From: DATMXS01 sp050260275
GTDB taxonomy: Bacteria; Acidobacteriota; Terriglobia; Bryobacterales; Bryobacteraceae
Length of the DNA stretch: 11,976 nucleotides
Direction of reading: 5' to 3'
NCBI GenBank assembly: GCA_050260275.1
Contig: JBLNBX010000162.1
Span: forward strand, 1-11,976
Part shown: positions 5,974 through 11,976 of the stretch, in pieces
Numbering within the stretch: position 1 is the first letter of the stretch
Layout: each line of letters starts with the position of its first letter
Notes under the pieces: model-generated
Seen by the model: the letters and a program-made list of their open reading frames with translations, nothing else
Databases searched by the model: none
Told to the model about the DNA's origin: nothing
Translations under genes and position numbers: made by a program

Positions 5974-6982
5974 TCCTGTTTTCCTCCTCTATCAGTCCGT
6001 TGGCCGCGCACCGGCGGCCGTTTCTTTTGGCAAGGCGCAGACCGATTCGCCGGGAGAGCCAGAAAATGCCATCGAGTTGCACGCATCCCGCGAGGCGATA
6101 GCGCGCAATCGCCGTCAGCCCGGCCGCAGCGACGCATCCGCACTCCGTGCAGACGGGACGCCCGCCCAACTGGCAGGGCTTCACCTTGGCAACCAGGTCG
6201 GCCGAAAGGCACTCGGTGATGTTGGCAAACACGCAATGTGCTGGCGAATCGGGGGGGTGCGCCAGACCATTCAGTATCAAATCGTGAAGATGGAGCTTCG
6301 GGTAGGCCGGCCGTATCAGAGCCAGTTCCTGAAGCACCACTGATCGGTCCGCCGCGGTCAGCCTTTCCGGCGAAGTCTCGCCTTCCTGAGGCGTGTACAG
6401 GCTGAACCAGATCTTGCGCGCCTCCTCACGAGCGGACCAGAACTCGCAAAACTCGGTCAGATAGCCAGGGCGGCACATCTGCCGCGTGACTGTGCAGTGG
6501 ATGATAAGCCTATGCCCGGCGATGTTCTCGATGATGCGGTCGTAGGTGGCCGGGGCGCGGCGCCGGTTATGTTCAGCCGGAAGCCCATCAACGGAAACAA
6601 CCATGTGCACCCACGGCATGGCGGCCCACTCGACCGGTATGCGCCGGACGCCGCTGGTCACAACCTGTACCTCGACGCCGAGGGCGCCCAAGCGGGGGAG
6701 GATCTCGCCAAGTTCACGGTATCGCACCAAAGGTTCGCCGCCGATCAAAGAGACATGGACCGGACGCCGCTTGCGAACCGAATTCACCACGCCTTCTACA
6801 AGCGCTGCACCGCGAAGATCGCTCAACCGCTTGATGGACATCCCGTCGCCGAGATGCCCGGGGGCGAAAGCATAGCACCCGGGGCAACGGAGCGGGCACT
6901 CCTTCGTGATCTCGATCGACAGAAATGGGCTCCGCCCGCGGAGTATGCTCCACCAGACGGGCAGGATGTCGCGCGGTTTCAT
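5918..6982 (-). CDS. Radical SAM protein, second type (function unknown)
   Basis: A 354-residue radical SAM enzyme with CPLRCPGC (Cys29, Cys33, Cys36) very near the N-terminus, preceded by FLSIEITKE, and the SAM-binding GGEP at 81-84. SVDG at 130-133 is the usual strand-5 region. A C-terminal set of cysteines (250, 258, 270, 278, 281, 283; VCTECGC) could hold one more Fe-S cluster. The last 18 or so residues (EEENRNAREAPASAGQQS) are read from DNA that also encodes the start of the next gene; they look like low-constraint tail. It is clearly not a duplicate of the downstream radical SAM protein: the N-terminus, motif surroundings and tail all differ. The ATG at 6982 has no obvious ribosome site. 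It is the first gene of the proposed operon that ends with the two small transporters. Confidence 0.9.
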   Translation of the reverse strand: MKPRDILPVWWSILRGRSPFLSIEITKECPLRCPGCYAFAPGHLGDGMSIKRLSDLRGAALVEGVVNSVRKRRPVHVSLIGGEPLVRYRELGEILPRLGALGVEVQVVTSGVRRIPVEWAAMPWVHMVVSVDGLPAEHNRRRAPATYDRIIENIAGHRLIIHCTVTRQMCRPGYLTEFCEFWSAREEARKIWFSLYTPQEGETSPERLTAADRSVVLQELALIRPAYPKLHLHDLILNGLAHPPDSPAHCVFANITECLSADLVAKVKPCQLGGRPVCTECGCVAAAGLTAIARYRLAGCVQLDGIFWLSRRIGLRLAKRNGRRCAANGLIEEENRNAREAPASAGQQSRSVSR

Positions 6983-7232
6983 CGGGCACGCCCAGCCATC
7001 AGGTCTCGCAGCAGCAGAAGTTCGTGTGTGATCGGTGCCCAGGCGGCGGATAGATCCCGGTCCGCCACGAGTTTGGTTCCAGCATACAATACACGCGAGC
7101 GAACCGGAACTCGTTCCTGAAGAATTATTAACTGGGACGCCGCCCCACCGCGGCGGCGCGCACGGCGCCCCTAATCGTGCACCCTATCTCAGAGCGTGCC
7201 GCCTGCCACACAGGCTCGCCAGCGGACCTAGC

Positions 7233-7688
7233 CTAGCCTCCGGCTACTCGGGCGCGCACCGCGGGGGAGCGAGCGGGCACGCACTGCTGGATCGCCGCGA
7301 GCATCTCTTTGGGGACGCGGCGGCCGCCGAAACTGACGCGCCGCACCAGCATGGGATGCAGGAACACGACGTCGTCACAGGAGTCGGAGACGAACAGAAC
7401 GCGCCGCGTGTAACGGCGTGCGAGTATGCGAAAGGCGAGCCGCACGCCATCGACGTCGGGTAGAGCCACGTCCAAGACCGTCAGGTCCGCCGGGCCGTAG
7501 GAGCTTAGGCACTGCACGGCCTCGCGTCCCGTAGCGGCGGCCAGCACGCGGTAGTCGAGGCGCTCCAGTGCGGTCTCCATCCGCTCGCGCAGGTTGTCGT
7601 CGGAATCAACAAGCAAGACCGTAGGCCTAATTCTTACTACTTTACGCTGGTTCACCGAACCCCCCCGGAGCCGCGCCGCCATGCGCAT
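7233..7688 (-). CDS. Single-domain response regulator, divergent receiver
   Basis: A CheY-like receiver with no output domain (151 aa from this ATG). The acidic pocket is in LLVDSDDN (Asp30/Asp31) and the phospho-acceptor is Asp73 in TVLDVALPDVDG. FVSDS supplies the switch Ser/Thr position. The usual Lys-Pro-Phe is not recognisable: the matching stretch reads VSFGGRRVPKEMLAAI, so the conserved lysine that contacts the phosphate is replaced or shifted. This suggests altered phosphorylation kinetics or a phosphorylation-independent role. Several starts are possible: GTG 7694, ATG 7688, ATG 7682, or GTG 7655, which follows a GGGGGG run and would give a more typical N-terminus (NQRKVVRIRPTVLLVD). 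The upstream HTH gene ends 39 nt away on the same strand, so the two may be co-transcribed. No histidine kinase is present in the window. Confidence 0.82.
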   Translation of the reverse strand: MRMAARLRGGSVNQRKVVRIRPTVLLVDSDDNLRERMETALERLDYRVLAAATGREAVQCLSSYGPADLTVLDVALPDVDGVRLAFRILARRYTRRVLFVSDSCDDVVFLHPMLVRRVSFGGRRVPKEMLAAIQQCVPARSPAVRARVAGG

Positions 7689-7707
7689 CCCCACAACGCG
7701 CGGCCCT

Positions 7708-8295
7708 GAATTGACCTCATGTTAACACTACTGCGGCTGCTCAGCGCGCGGATGTGGTGCGGGGGGTTTATCTCCCGGGGGGGTTTGGTCCGCTCCTGCT
7801 GCCGCAGCAGCCGGAATGGCAGCTGTGCGAGCCTTCGCCCACACGCGCTGCACCGTCGCTTTGCTAACGCCCACAACTCGGGCGATGGCACGGCATGACC
7901 ATCGCTCGCCCGCAACGCCGTTCCTCTCGAACAGTTCGAGAATGCGCCGCTGCACGGGCTCTGTCGCTACGCGCGGCCCCCTCTTTTCGCGGCGGCTGCC
8001 CAGTCCTTCCACTCCGAACTCCACGTATCTCTTCTTCCACTTGGAGATAGTAGGAGCCGTGGTGGAGAGCCGGCGCATTATGTCGGCGTAGGTGGATCCA
8101 GCGGCAAGCTCGAGTATGAGCTGCGCGCGGAAGCGCTCCGCAGAGGAGCTGGCGGTGGCTACCCTGGCTTGTAAGTCCATAGCCTGGTCTTCGGTAAGTG
8201 TAAGCCGCTGCCTTGGCATTTGATTTGACTGCTGCCTCCCGCCGCGTTCGTCCCGTTATCGCTCTGAAGGGACCGGCGGCGCATTGGAATTGACC
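7708..8295. repeat. 9-bp direct repeat GAATTGACC flanking the solo HTH gene
   Basis: GAATTGACC occurs at 7708-7716 and again at 8287-8295 in the same orientation, just outside the two ends of the HTH gene. The match could be a trace of an old insertion or two binding sites. Nine-base matches are common by chance in 12 kb, so support is weak. Confidence 0.2.
7728..8219 (-). CDS. IS630-type DNA-binding protein lacking the transposase catalytic domain
   Basis: A 163-residue protein that matches the bipartite N-terminal DNA-binding region of IS630-family transposases. The first helix-turn-helix lies in LILELAAGSTYADIMRRLST with TAPTISKWKKRYVEFGVEGL after it. A linker (SRREKRGPR) follows, then a second HTH (SCRAIARVVGVSKATVQRVW, about 108-127). 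In a full IS630 transposase of about 340 residues a DDE domain would follow. Here the chain runs into an Ala/Pro-rich tail (AAAAAGADQTPPGDKPPAPH) and stops at 7728. I find no DDE remnant downstream and no terminal inverted repeats. It may be a transposase remnant or a domesticated DNA-binding regulator. The intact frame and the nearby response regulator on the same strand favour the second view, without proving it. Confidence 0.8.
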   Translation of the reverse strand: MPRQRLTLTEDQAMDLQARVATASSSAERFRAQLILELAAGSTYADIMRRLSTTAPTISKWKKRYVEFGVEGLGSRREKRGPRVATEPVQRRILELFERNGVAGERWSCRAIARVVGVSKATVQRVWAKARTAAIPAAAAAGADQTPPGDKPPAPHPRAEQPQ

Positions 8296-8797
8296 CCCGA
8301 CCCGGCGTGAGACGGCCGAATCGGTGGTCATTAATTATTTTTTATGCTTCGTTTCCCAACCCTCTTATACACGAGGCAGCCGTCGCGCGCTAGCCGGGAG
8401 GGGCGTTTTTAATGATCGCCAGCGCCACCCCCGGAGGGTGAGGGCTCCTCCGCCGCGCGCATTTCGTAAGCAAATGTTGGAGTTTCCGGCACATGCGCCG
8501 AGCCGTGTAAATTGTGCCCAGCCGCCAGCCGGCGCGGGCCGGCAGGCAGACGGGCGCCCGCGGCGGCGCCGAACCGGGAGACGCGCCGCCGCCTCCGTGC
8601 GGGGAATAGATTTTGAAGGCGGAGGCGAGCGGAATCAAGCAGCATTCGGGGGCCACGCGTGCAAAAAAAGTCCTTTGAGCCGCGCCTATTCACGTGGACG
8701 AGCATCCGGAGTTTCTGGCGAGCGAAGGAAGTACGACAACCTGTTTCCGGAACATCAGGATGACTTACACGCGCAGCAACCGGGAGGGGTAAGTACG

Positions 8798-8914
8798 ATG
8801 GCTGCGCAAGTTGCCGGAGATTATCAGGACGGCGCCGCGGAAGAGGCCTCGCCATCGATGCGAAAAAAGAGCAACAGGCGCGTGCGGAGAGCTTCCGCCG
8901 CGGGCGTAGAATGA
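8798..8914 (+). CDS. Possible small basic protein (38 aa)
   Basis: The ATG at 8798 follows GGGAGGGG at 8782-8789, a reasonable ribosome site, and the frame ends at TGA 8912-8914, only 18 nt before the next gene's ATG. The product has an acidic, Ala-rich first half (GDYQDGAAEEASPS) and a strongly basic second half (RKKSNRRVRRAS). I recognise no family. The ribosome site and its position directly ahead of the small membrane protein gene are the only arguments for it. It may be a leader ORF or chance. Confidence 0.35.
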   Translation: MAAQVAGDYQDGAAEEASPSMRKKSNRRVRRASAAGVE

Positions 8915-8918
8915 ACGC

Positions 8919-8924
8919 AGGAGG
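8919..8924 (+). promoter_or_regulatory. Ribosome binding site of the small membrane protein gene
   Basis: A perfect AGGAGG 8 nt before the ATG at 8933 settles the start of this short gene. Confidence 0.75.
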
Positions 8925-8932
8925 CGGCTCGG

Positions 8933-9202
8933 ATGCAAAATGCCACTGTTGCGACGGGGCTCACGCTAGGCTCGCTGTGGGGCGGCGCGCTTTTGGCAGT
9001 AGGGCTGGTGAATCTGGCGAAGCCGGAATACGGCAGGGAGTTTCTCAAGGTGATGAGCTCGGTCTACCCGGGCGCGAACACGAAGCGGAACGCCGGGCGC
9101 GTTCTGCTGGGCGGCGCGTGGGGATTTGCTGACGGCTTCCTGGCGGGGCTGATTTTCTCCAGCGTTTACCGCGCGATCGGGCCGAAACCGGCCAAGACGT
9201 GA
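8933..9202 (+). CDS. Small two-helix membrane protein, holin-like family
   Basis: An 89-residue protein with two predicted transmembrane helices (about 7-28, LTLGSLWGGALLAVGLVNLA, and about 58-80, LLGGAWGFADGFLAGLIFSS), joined by a loop that contains YGREFLKVMSSVYPGAN. The pattern LWGG..LAVGL..L...YG..FL...SS.YPG and GA.WGF.DGF..G.IF..VY resembles small chromosomal proteins that databases often call bacteriophage holin. No lysis genes or phage genes are near, so a lytic role is unlikely and that name is probably misleading. The glycine-rich helices with GFADGF suggest tight helix packing or oligomers in the inner membrane. An AGGAGG ribosome site fixes the start. It converges with the aldo/keto reductase gene. 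Confidence 0.85.
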   Translation: MQNATVATGLTLGSLWGGALLAVGLVNLAKPEYGREFLKVMSSVYPGANTKRNAGRVLLGGAWGFADGFLAGLIFSSVYRAIGPKPAKT

Positions 9203-9371
9203 GGATTCTCCGGCAGGCTGCGCTGTCGTAAATCGCACTGCCGTCGAAATCGGTCACCAACACCCGGCGTGACGCGCGAGGCGGCCCGAGGTCGCGGGAG
9301 GCCCGTGCTTCGCGGCGCGTGAAGGCAAGGCGAGCGCCGTGCGGCGCAGAGAAAACGCGGGCAGCGCCGCC

Positions 9372-10244
9372 TTACGCGTGCGCCGGGCTGTCCAGAGCCG
9401 CCCATTCCTCCGGCGGTATTTGGATGCTCGCCGCAGCGACGTTCTCTTCCAGGTGCTTCACCGACGACGTGCCAGGAATCGGCAGCATCACGGGAGAGCG
9501 CTGCAGCAGCCAGGCGATGGACAGTTGCGCGAGTGTCGCTCCGTACTTCTTCGCGAGGGTGTCGAGCGGGCCGCCGCTGCGTGCGAGCCTGCCCGCGGCG
9601 ATGGGAAACCACGGGATGAAAGCGATGTTGTGCTGCTCGCAGTACTTCAGCGCCGGCTCGTGGCCACGGTTCGAGAAGTTGTAGAGGTTCTGAACGCTCA
9701 CGATGTCGGCGGTTTTGCGCGCGCGCTTTATCTCTTCCGGCGTGACCTCCGAAAGCCCGATGTGCCGCACCTTGCCCTCGGCCTGGAAATCCTTCATGGC
9801 TCCCAGGCTCTCCTCCACGGGCACCTTCGGGTCGATCCGATGCAGTTGGTAGAGATCGATGCGCTCGACGCGAAGCAGGCGCAGGCTCGACTCGAGCTGT
9901 CGGCGGAGATACTCGGGGTCGGCCCTGGGGCTCCACTGGTCGGGACCCTGCCGGGTGAGGCCAGCCTTGGTGGCAATGACGAGTCCGGGCGGATAGGGAT
10001 GGAGGGTCTCGCCGATGAGACGCTCGCTGACAGCGGGTCCGTATGAATCCGCCGTATCGATGAAGTTGATGCCGAGTTCAACGGCCCTGCGCAGGACTCG
10101 CCGGGCTTCCTCGGGGTCCTTCGGCTCTCCCCAGACGCCCGGCCCGGTGATGCGCATCGCGCCGAAACCAAGGCGGTAGATATTGAGATCCCCGCCGAGC
10201 GAGAACGTTCCGCTTGCCGCTGCCGTCAGGCCGCTCTTCTCCAT
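9372..10244 (-). CDS. Aldo/keto reductase, YdbC/PdxI-like
   Basis: A 290-residue cytosolic NADPH-dependent oxidoreductase with a TIM-barrel fold. The full catalytic tetrad is present: Asp63 and Tyr68 (FIDTADSYG), Lys93 (VIATKAG) and His135 (LYQLHRID). The C-terminal cofactor-binding segment IPGTSSVKHLEENVAA is also intact. The N-terminal part (YRLGFGAMRITGPGVWGEP) and the VTPEEIKRARKTADIVSVQN region closely follow E. coli YdbC (PdxI), which reduces pyridoxal to pyridoxine. Many homologues in other bacteria have other aldehyde or ketone substrates, so I give no gene symbol. A GAGGAG ribosome site (10253-10258 on the opposite strand) precedes the ATG. It is monocistronic, converging with the small membrane protein gene and diverging from the GT-C-like gene. 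Confidence 0.92.
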   Translation of the reverse strand: MEKSGLTAAASGTFSLGGDLNIYRLGFGAMRITGPGVWGEPKDPEEARRVLRRAVELGINFIDTADSYGPAVSERLIGETLHPYPPGLVIATKAGLTRQGPDQWSPRADPEYLRRQLESSLRLLRVERIDLYQLHRIDPKVPVEESLGAMKDFQAEGKVRHIGLSEVTPEEIKRARKTADIVSVQNLYNFSNRGHEPALKYCEQHNIAFIPWFPIAAGRLARSGGPLDTLAKKYGATLAQLSIAWLLQRSPVMLPIPGTSSVKHLEENVAAASIQIPPEEWAALDSPAHA

Positions 10245-10566
10245 GCCAGTCGCTCCTCAACCGTGCAGCCGTGCACATCTATCGCCAGCGCGGGCGCGGG
10301 CAAATCCTAGCCACAGCGTAAGGATATCAGGCCGGCATGGAATCAGATGGTCCATGTTGTGGTCGAACCCGGCGGGAGCGGCGCCGAATCGCTGCATCCG
10401 GCGATGGCCGTGACGATCCGGCGCGGTAATCACGGCTCTAGAACGCGTTGATAGACTGGAACGTTGATTCACTGACGGGAGCCCCTGTCTGACGCCATCC
10501 TCTGCTGCACCATCAGCCGCGGCGCCGCGCGCAGCCGCCTCGCTCGCGCCGGGACATCGGAGCGCG
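10245..10566. promoter_or_regulatory. Divergent intergenic region with two inverted repeats
   Basis: This stretch separates the aldo/keto reductase (minus) from the membrane protein gene (plus) and must hold both promoters. CATGGA (10336-10341) faces TCCATG (10351-10356) across 9 nt, the size of a dimeric repressor site. GCCGTGA (10407-10413) faces TCACGGC (10430-10436) across 16 nt. I cannot identify convincing -35/-10 pairs. Confidence 0.35.
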
Positions 10567-11706
10567 TTGGTCTACGCGCTGGCCGCCGTGTTCCTCGTGC
10601 TCGCCTGGCAATCGTTGACAGTGCATATCAACTATGGCGGCAACTGGACGGCGCTGTTCTGCTCCGGCGACCGGTGGCCTCCACCCGCCGAGCTAAGCGG
10701 GACCTACGTTTTCCCGAACTCGACGGGTTATGACGGCCAGTTCTACAGGTACGTAGCGCACGATCCCTGGATCCGCAAGGGCTGGGACGGCCATTTCGAC
10801 GTGCCCGCGATGAGGCGGGCGCGCATCCTGCTGCCGGCGACGGCCTGGCTGCTGGCGTTCGGACAAGACCGGCTGGTAGACGCGGCCTACATTTCGGCCG
10901 TGCTGCTCTGTGTTTTCCTGGGGACCTGGTGGCTGGGGTGCTGGGCGAAGCTCCAACACAGGAGCGAAGCATGGGGTTTGGCGTTCCTGGCGCTGCCCGC
11001 AACGTTGATCTCGATCGACCGCATGACGATCGATGTGGCGCTCACCGCGCTATGCGCGGGCGTGCTCCTCTACAGCGCACGCGACTGCCCCGGGCGAGTG
11101 GCCGCATTGCTGGCCGCGGCGGCTCTCGTCCGGGAAACCGGCCTGATATTCATAGCGGCGTGCTGCTCGCTCGCACTTTTCAAACGGCAGTACTTCAGGA
11201 CGGCCGCTTACGCGGCTGCTGCGCTCCCGGCCTTCGTTTGGTGGGCCTACGTCAACGCACAGGTCACCGTCGAGGTGCCGCCGCACGCCTACAACTGGCT
11301 GTTTCGGTACCCGTTTGCCGGCCTCTTCCTACAACTGTTCCGGCCCGAGGCGTACACATTCGGACCGTTGCTGACGCGCGCGGTGCAGGCTGCGGACGCA
11401 TTGGCTCTCGCCGGGGCCATTGCAGCGGTTGCGGCGGCGGGGTGGAGCCTGCGGCGGAGGCCTTTCACGCTCGAAAGCTGGATGGCCGTGTGGTTTTTGC
11501 TCCTGGTTGCTGGCGTAAGCACGCCTAAGTTCTGGGCGCAGGCGTATAACTACGCACGGCCGCTTAGTCCGATGCTCCTGGTGATGGCGCTGCCAGCAGT
11601 GAAGCGGCACCTATTTTGGGCGCTCGCACCGGTGTTGATGATAGATGTGCGGATCGCCGCGCAACTTGTTCCGCAGGCGTGGGGAGTTGTCCGGGGCTTG
11701 ATATAG
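10567..11706 (+). CDS. Polytopic membrane protein, GT-C-like glycosyltransferase candidate
   Basis: A 379-residue integral membrane protein with roughly eight to ten hydrophobic segments. After helix 1 there is a large outside loop with NSTGYDGQFYRYVAHDP. The Y-D-G-Q-F-Y motif, with its acidic residue (Asp56) in the first loop, and the following RRARILLPATAWLLAFG resemble GT-C-fold membrane proteins linked to surface glycopolymer formation that use lipid-phosphate sugars. ALVRETGLIF in the middle is also typical of these families. The acceptor and sugar are unknown. The start is uncertain: TTG at 10567 has GGAG only 4 nt upstream, while a CTG at 10489 with GGGAG 8 nt upstream would add a 26-residue Ala/Pro/Ser-rich stretch. 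The frame is open back to the TGA at 10465. The methyltransferase gene starts 33 nt downstream. Confidence 0.82.
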   Translation: MVYALAAVFLVLAWQSLTVHINYGGNWTALFCSGDRWPPPAELSGTYVFPNSTGYDGQFYRYVAHDPWIRKGWDGHFDVPAMRRARILLPATAWLLAFGQDRLVDAAYISAVLLCVFLGTWWLGCWAKLQHRSEAWGLAFLALPATLISIDRMTIDVALTALCAGVLLYSARDCPGRVAALLAAAALVRETGLIFIAACCSLALFKRQYFRTAAYAAAALPAFVWWAYVNAQVTVEVPPHAYNWLFRYPFAGLFLQLFRPEAYTFGPLLTRAVQAADALALAGAIAAVAAAGWSLRRRPFTLESWMAVWFLLLVAGVSTPKFWAQAYNYARPLSPMLLVMALPAVKRHLFWALAPVLMIDVRIAAQLVPQAWGVVRGLI

Positions 11707-11739
11707 GTATATTGAACCGTGGCACACTGTAGTAACACT

Positions 11740-11976
11740 ATGTCCGCCACGGCCTATGTACACGGTTACTCGGAGCGCGAGGAAGAGCGCCTGTCCGATC
11801 AGGCAACCACTCTCAGCGATCTTCTGCACCATGACACCGTGTTCCCGGCTGGCAGCCGCGTGCTGGAGTGCGGCTGTGGAACCGGCGCGCAGACAGCGAT
11901 CATCGCGCGCGCCAATCCGGATTCGCGCATAGTATCGTTCGATCTTTCGCCGGGTTCGGCTGCGCGGGCCCGGGCG
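11740..11976 (+). CDS. Class I SAM-dependent methyltransferase, N-terminal part (3' end outside window)
   Basis: The frame from ATG 11740 stays open to the window end (79 codons), starting MSATAYVHGYSEREEERLSD. Motif I (VLECGCGTGAQT) is the glycine-rich SAM-binding loop of class I methyltransferases. IVSFDLSP is motif II, with the acidic residue that contacts the SAM ribose. The N-terminal pattern YVHGYSEREEERL resembles small-molecule methyltransferases of the UbiE-like group, but the substrate cannot be read. An in-frame GTG at 11719 would add seven residues. Neither start has a clear ribosome site. It lies 33 nt after the GT-C-like gene on the same strand, so they may be co-transcribed. 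Confidence 0.88.
   Translation, partial: MSATAYVHGYSEREEERLSDQATTLSDLLHHDTVFPAGSRVLECGCGTGAQTAIIARANPDSRIVSFDLSPGSAARARA

Larger units (their letters stand above)
8220..8932. other. Long non-coding stretch with several GC-rich hairpins
   Basis: About 700 nt between the start of the HTH gene and the small membrane protein. An AT-rich island at 8328-8347 stands out from the GC-rich background, and TATACA at 8366 could be a -10 element, but no good -35 pairs with it. Hairpins then follow: 8394-8405 with 8423-8434 (10 of 12 pairs), GCCGGC 8528-8533 with 8538-8543, 8562-8569 with 8583-8590 (8 bp), and 8590-8597 with 8620-8627 (8 bp). A 32-codon frame (GTG 8694 to TAA 8792) and a 38-residue ORF (8798-8914) lie at its end. 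The plus-strand frame open from 8324 to 8914 has an Arg/Pro-rich, domain-free translation and looks spurious. Confidence 0.55.

Noticed and set aside
5470..6219. 249-codon plus-strand frame opposite the radical SAM genes
   Set aside because: Antisense to two genes with clear Fe-S cluster motifs; no domain in its translation.
5918..6982. HpnH-type hopanoid radical SAM enzyme
   Set aside because: The cluster-motif surroundings (ITKECPLRCPGCYAF) and cysteine-rich tail do not match the HpnH pattern I remember, and no other hopanoid genes are nearby.
7138..7158. 7-bp GC hairpin downstream of the response regulator on the minus strand
   Set aside because: The stem is perfect but no T-tract follows on either strand, so it is not called a terminator.
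8324..8914. 196-codon plus-strand frame across the hairpin region
   Set aside because: Arg/Pro-rich, runs through several palindromes and has no ribosome site at its start; only its last 38 codons, after an internal ribosome site, are considered possible.
8933..9202. Prophage holin
   Set aside because: No endolysin, spanin, integrase or structural phage gene is in the window; resemblance is to a chromosomal family that shares the label.
9203..9371. Search for an RNA gene or terminator between the convergent membrane protein and aldo/keto reductase genes
   Set aside because: No cloverleaf, T-loop sequence or hairpin with a T-tract was found.

Overview
The window is a GC-rich stretch of a diderm bacterial chromosome. 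Pal and CpoB show an outer membrane with a Tol-Pal system. The fused AroD-AroE protein, the tandem radical SAM genes and the type of intergenic palindromes suggest Acidobacteriota, possibly a Bryobacter/Solibacter-like lineage. That placement rests on remembered family distributions, not on a search. I see no rRNA, tRNA, CRISPR array or complete mobile element.

Layout. (1) 1-1384, plus strand: the C-terminal part of Pal, a strong intrinsic terminator (423-463), then cpoB, which has its own ribosome binding site. Both belong to the Tol-Pal envelope-constriction system. (2) 1385-1756: a non-coding stretch of palindromes that ends in a terminator-like hairpin. (3) 1757-3745, plus strand: a bifunctional 3-dehydroquinate dehydratase/shikimate dehydrogenase (shikimate pathway steps 3 and 4), then a small HTH-like protein of unknown role. 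(4) 8219-3786, minus strand: in transcription order, a solo IS630-type DNA-binding protein with no catalytic domain, a single-domain response regulator, two different radical SAM proteins whose genes overlap by 56 nt, and two four-helix SMR/EamA-type half-transporters joined by an ATGA overlap. (5) 8220-8932: about 700 nt with several GC-rich hairpins and a possible 38-residue ORF, leading into a small two-helix membrane protein (8933-9202). (6) 9372-10244, minus strand: an aldo/keto reductase of the YdbC/PdxI type. (7) 10567-11976, plus strand: a GT-C-like polytopic membrane protein, then the first 79 codons of a class I SAM methyltransferase cut off by the window edge.

How the genes fit together. 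Most of the window is housekeeping or common accessory metabolism. The best candidate for something undescribed is the 6982-3786 operon. Two radical SAM enzymes, each with extra C-terminal cysteines suggesting auxiliary Fe-S clusters, are followed by a heterodimer-like pair of small membrane transporters. A radical-chemistry modification followed by flipping or export of the product is a reasonable hypothesis. Neither substrate nor product can be read from the sequence. The solo HTH protein and the response regulator upstream could be its regulators, but a 250-nt gap separates them from it and no direct link is visible.
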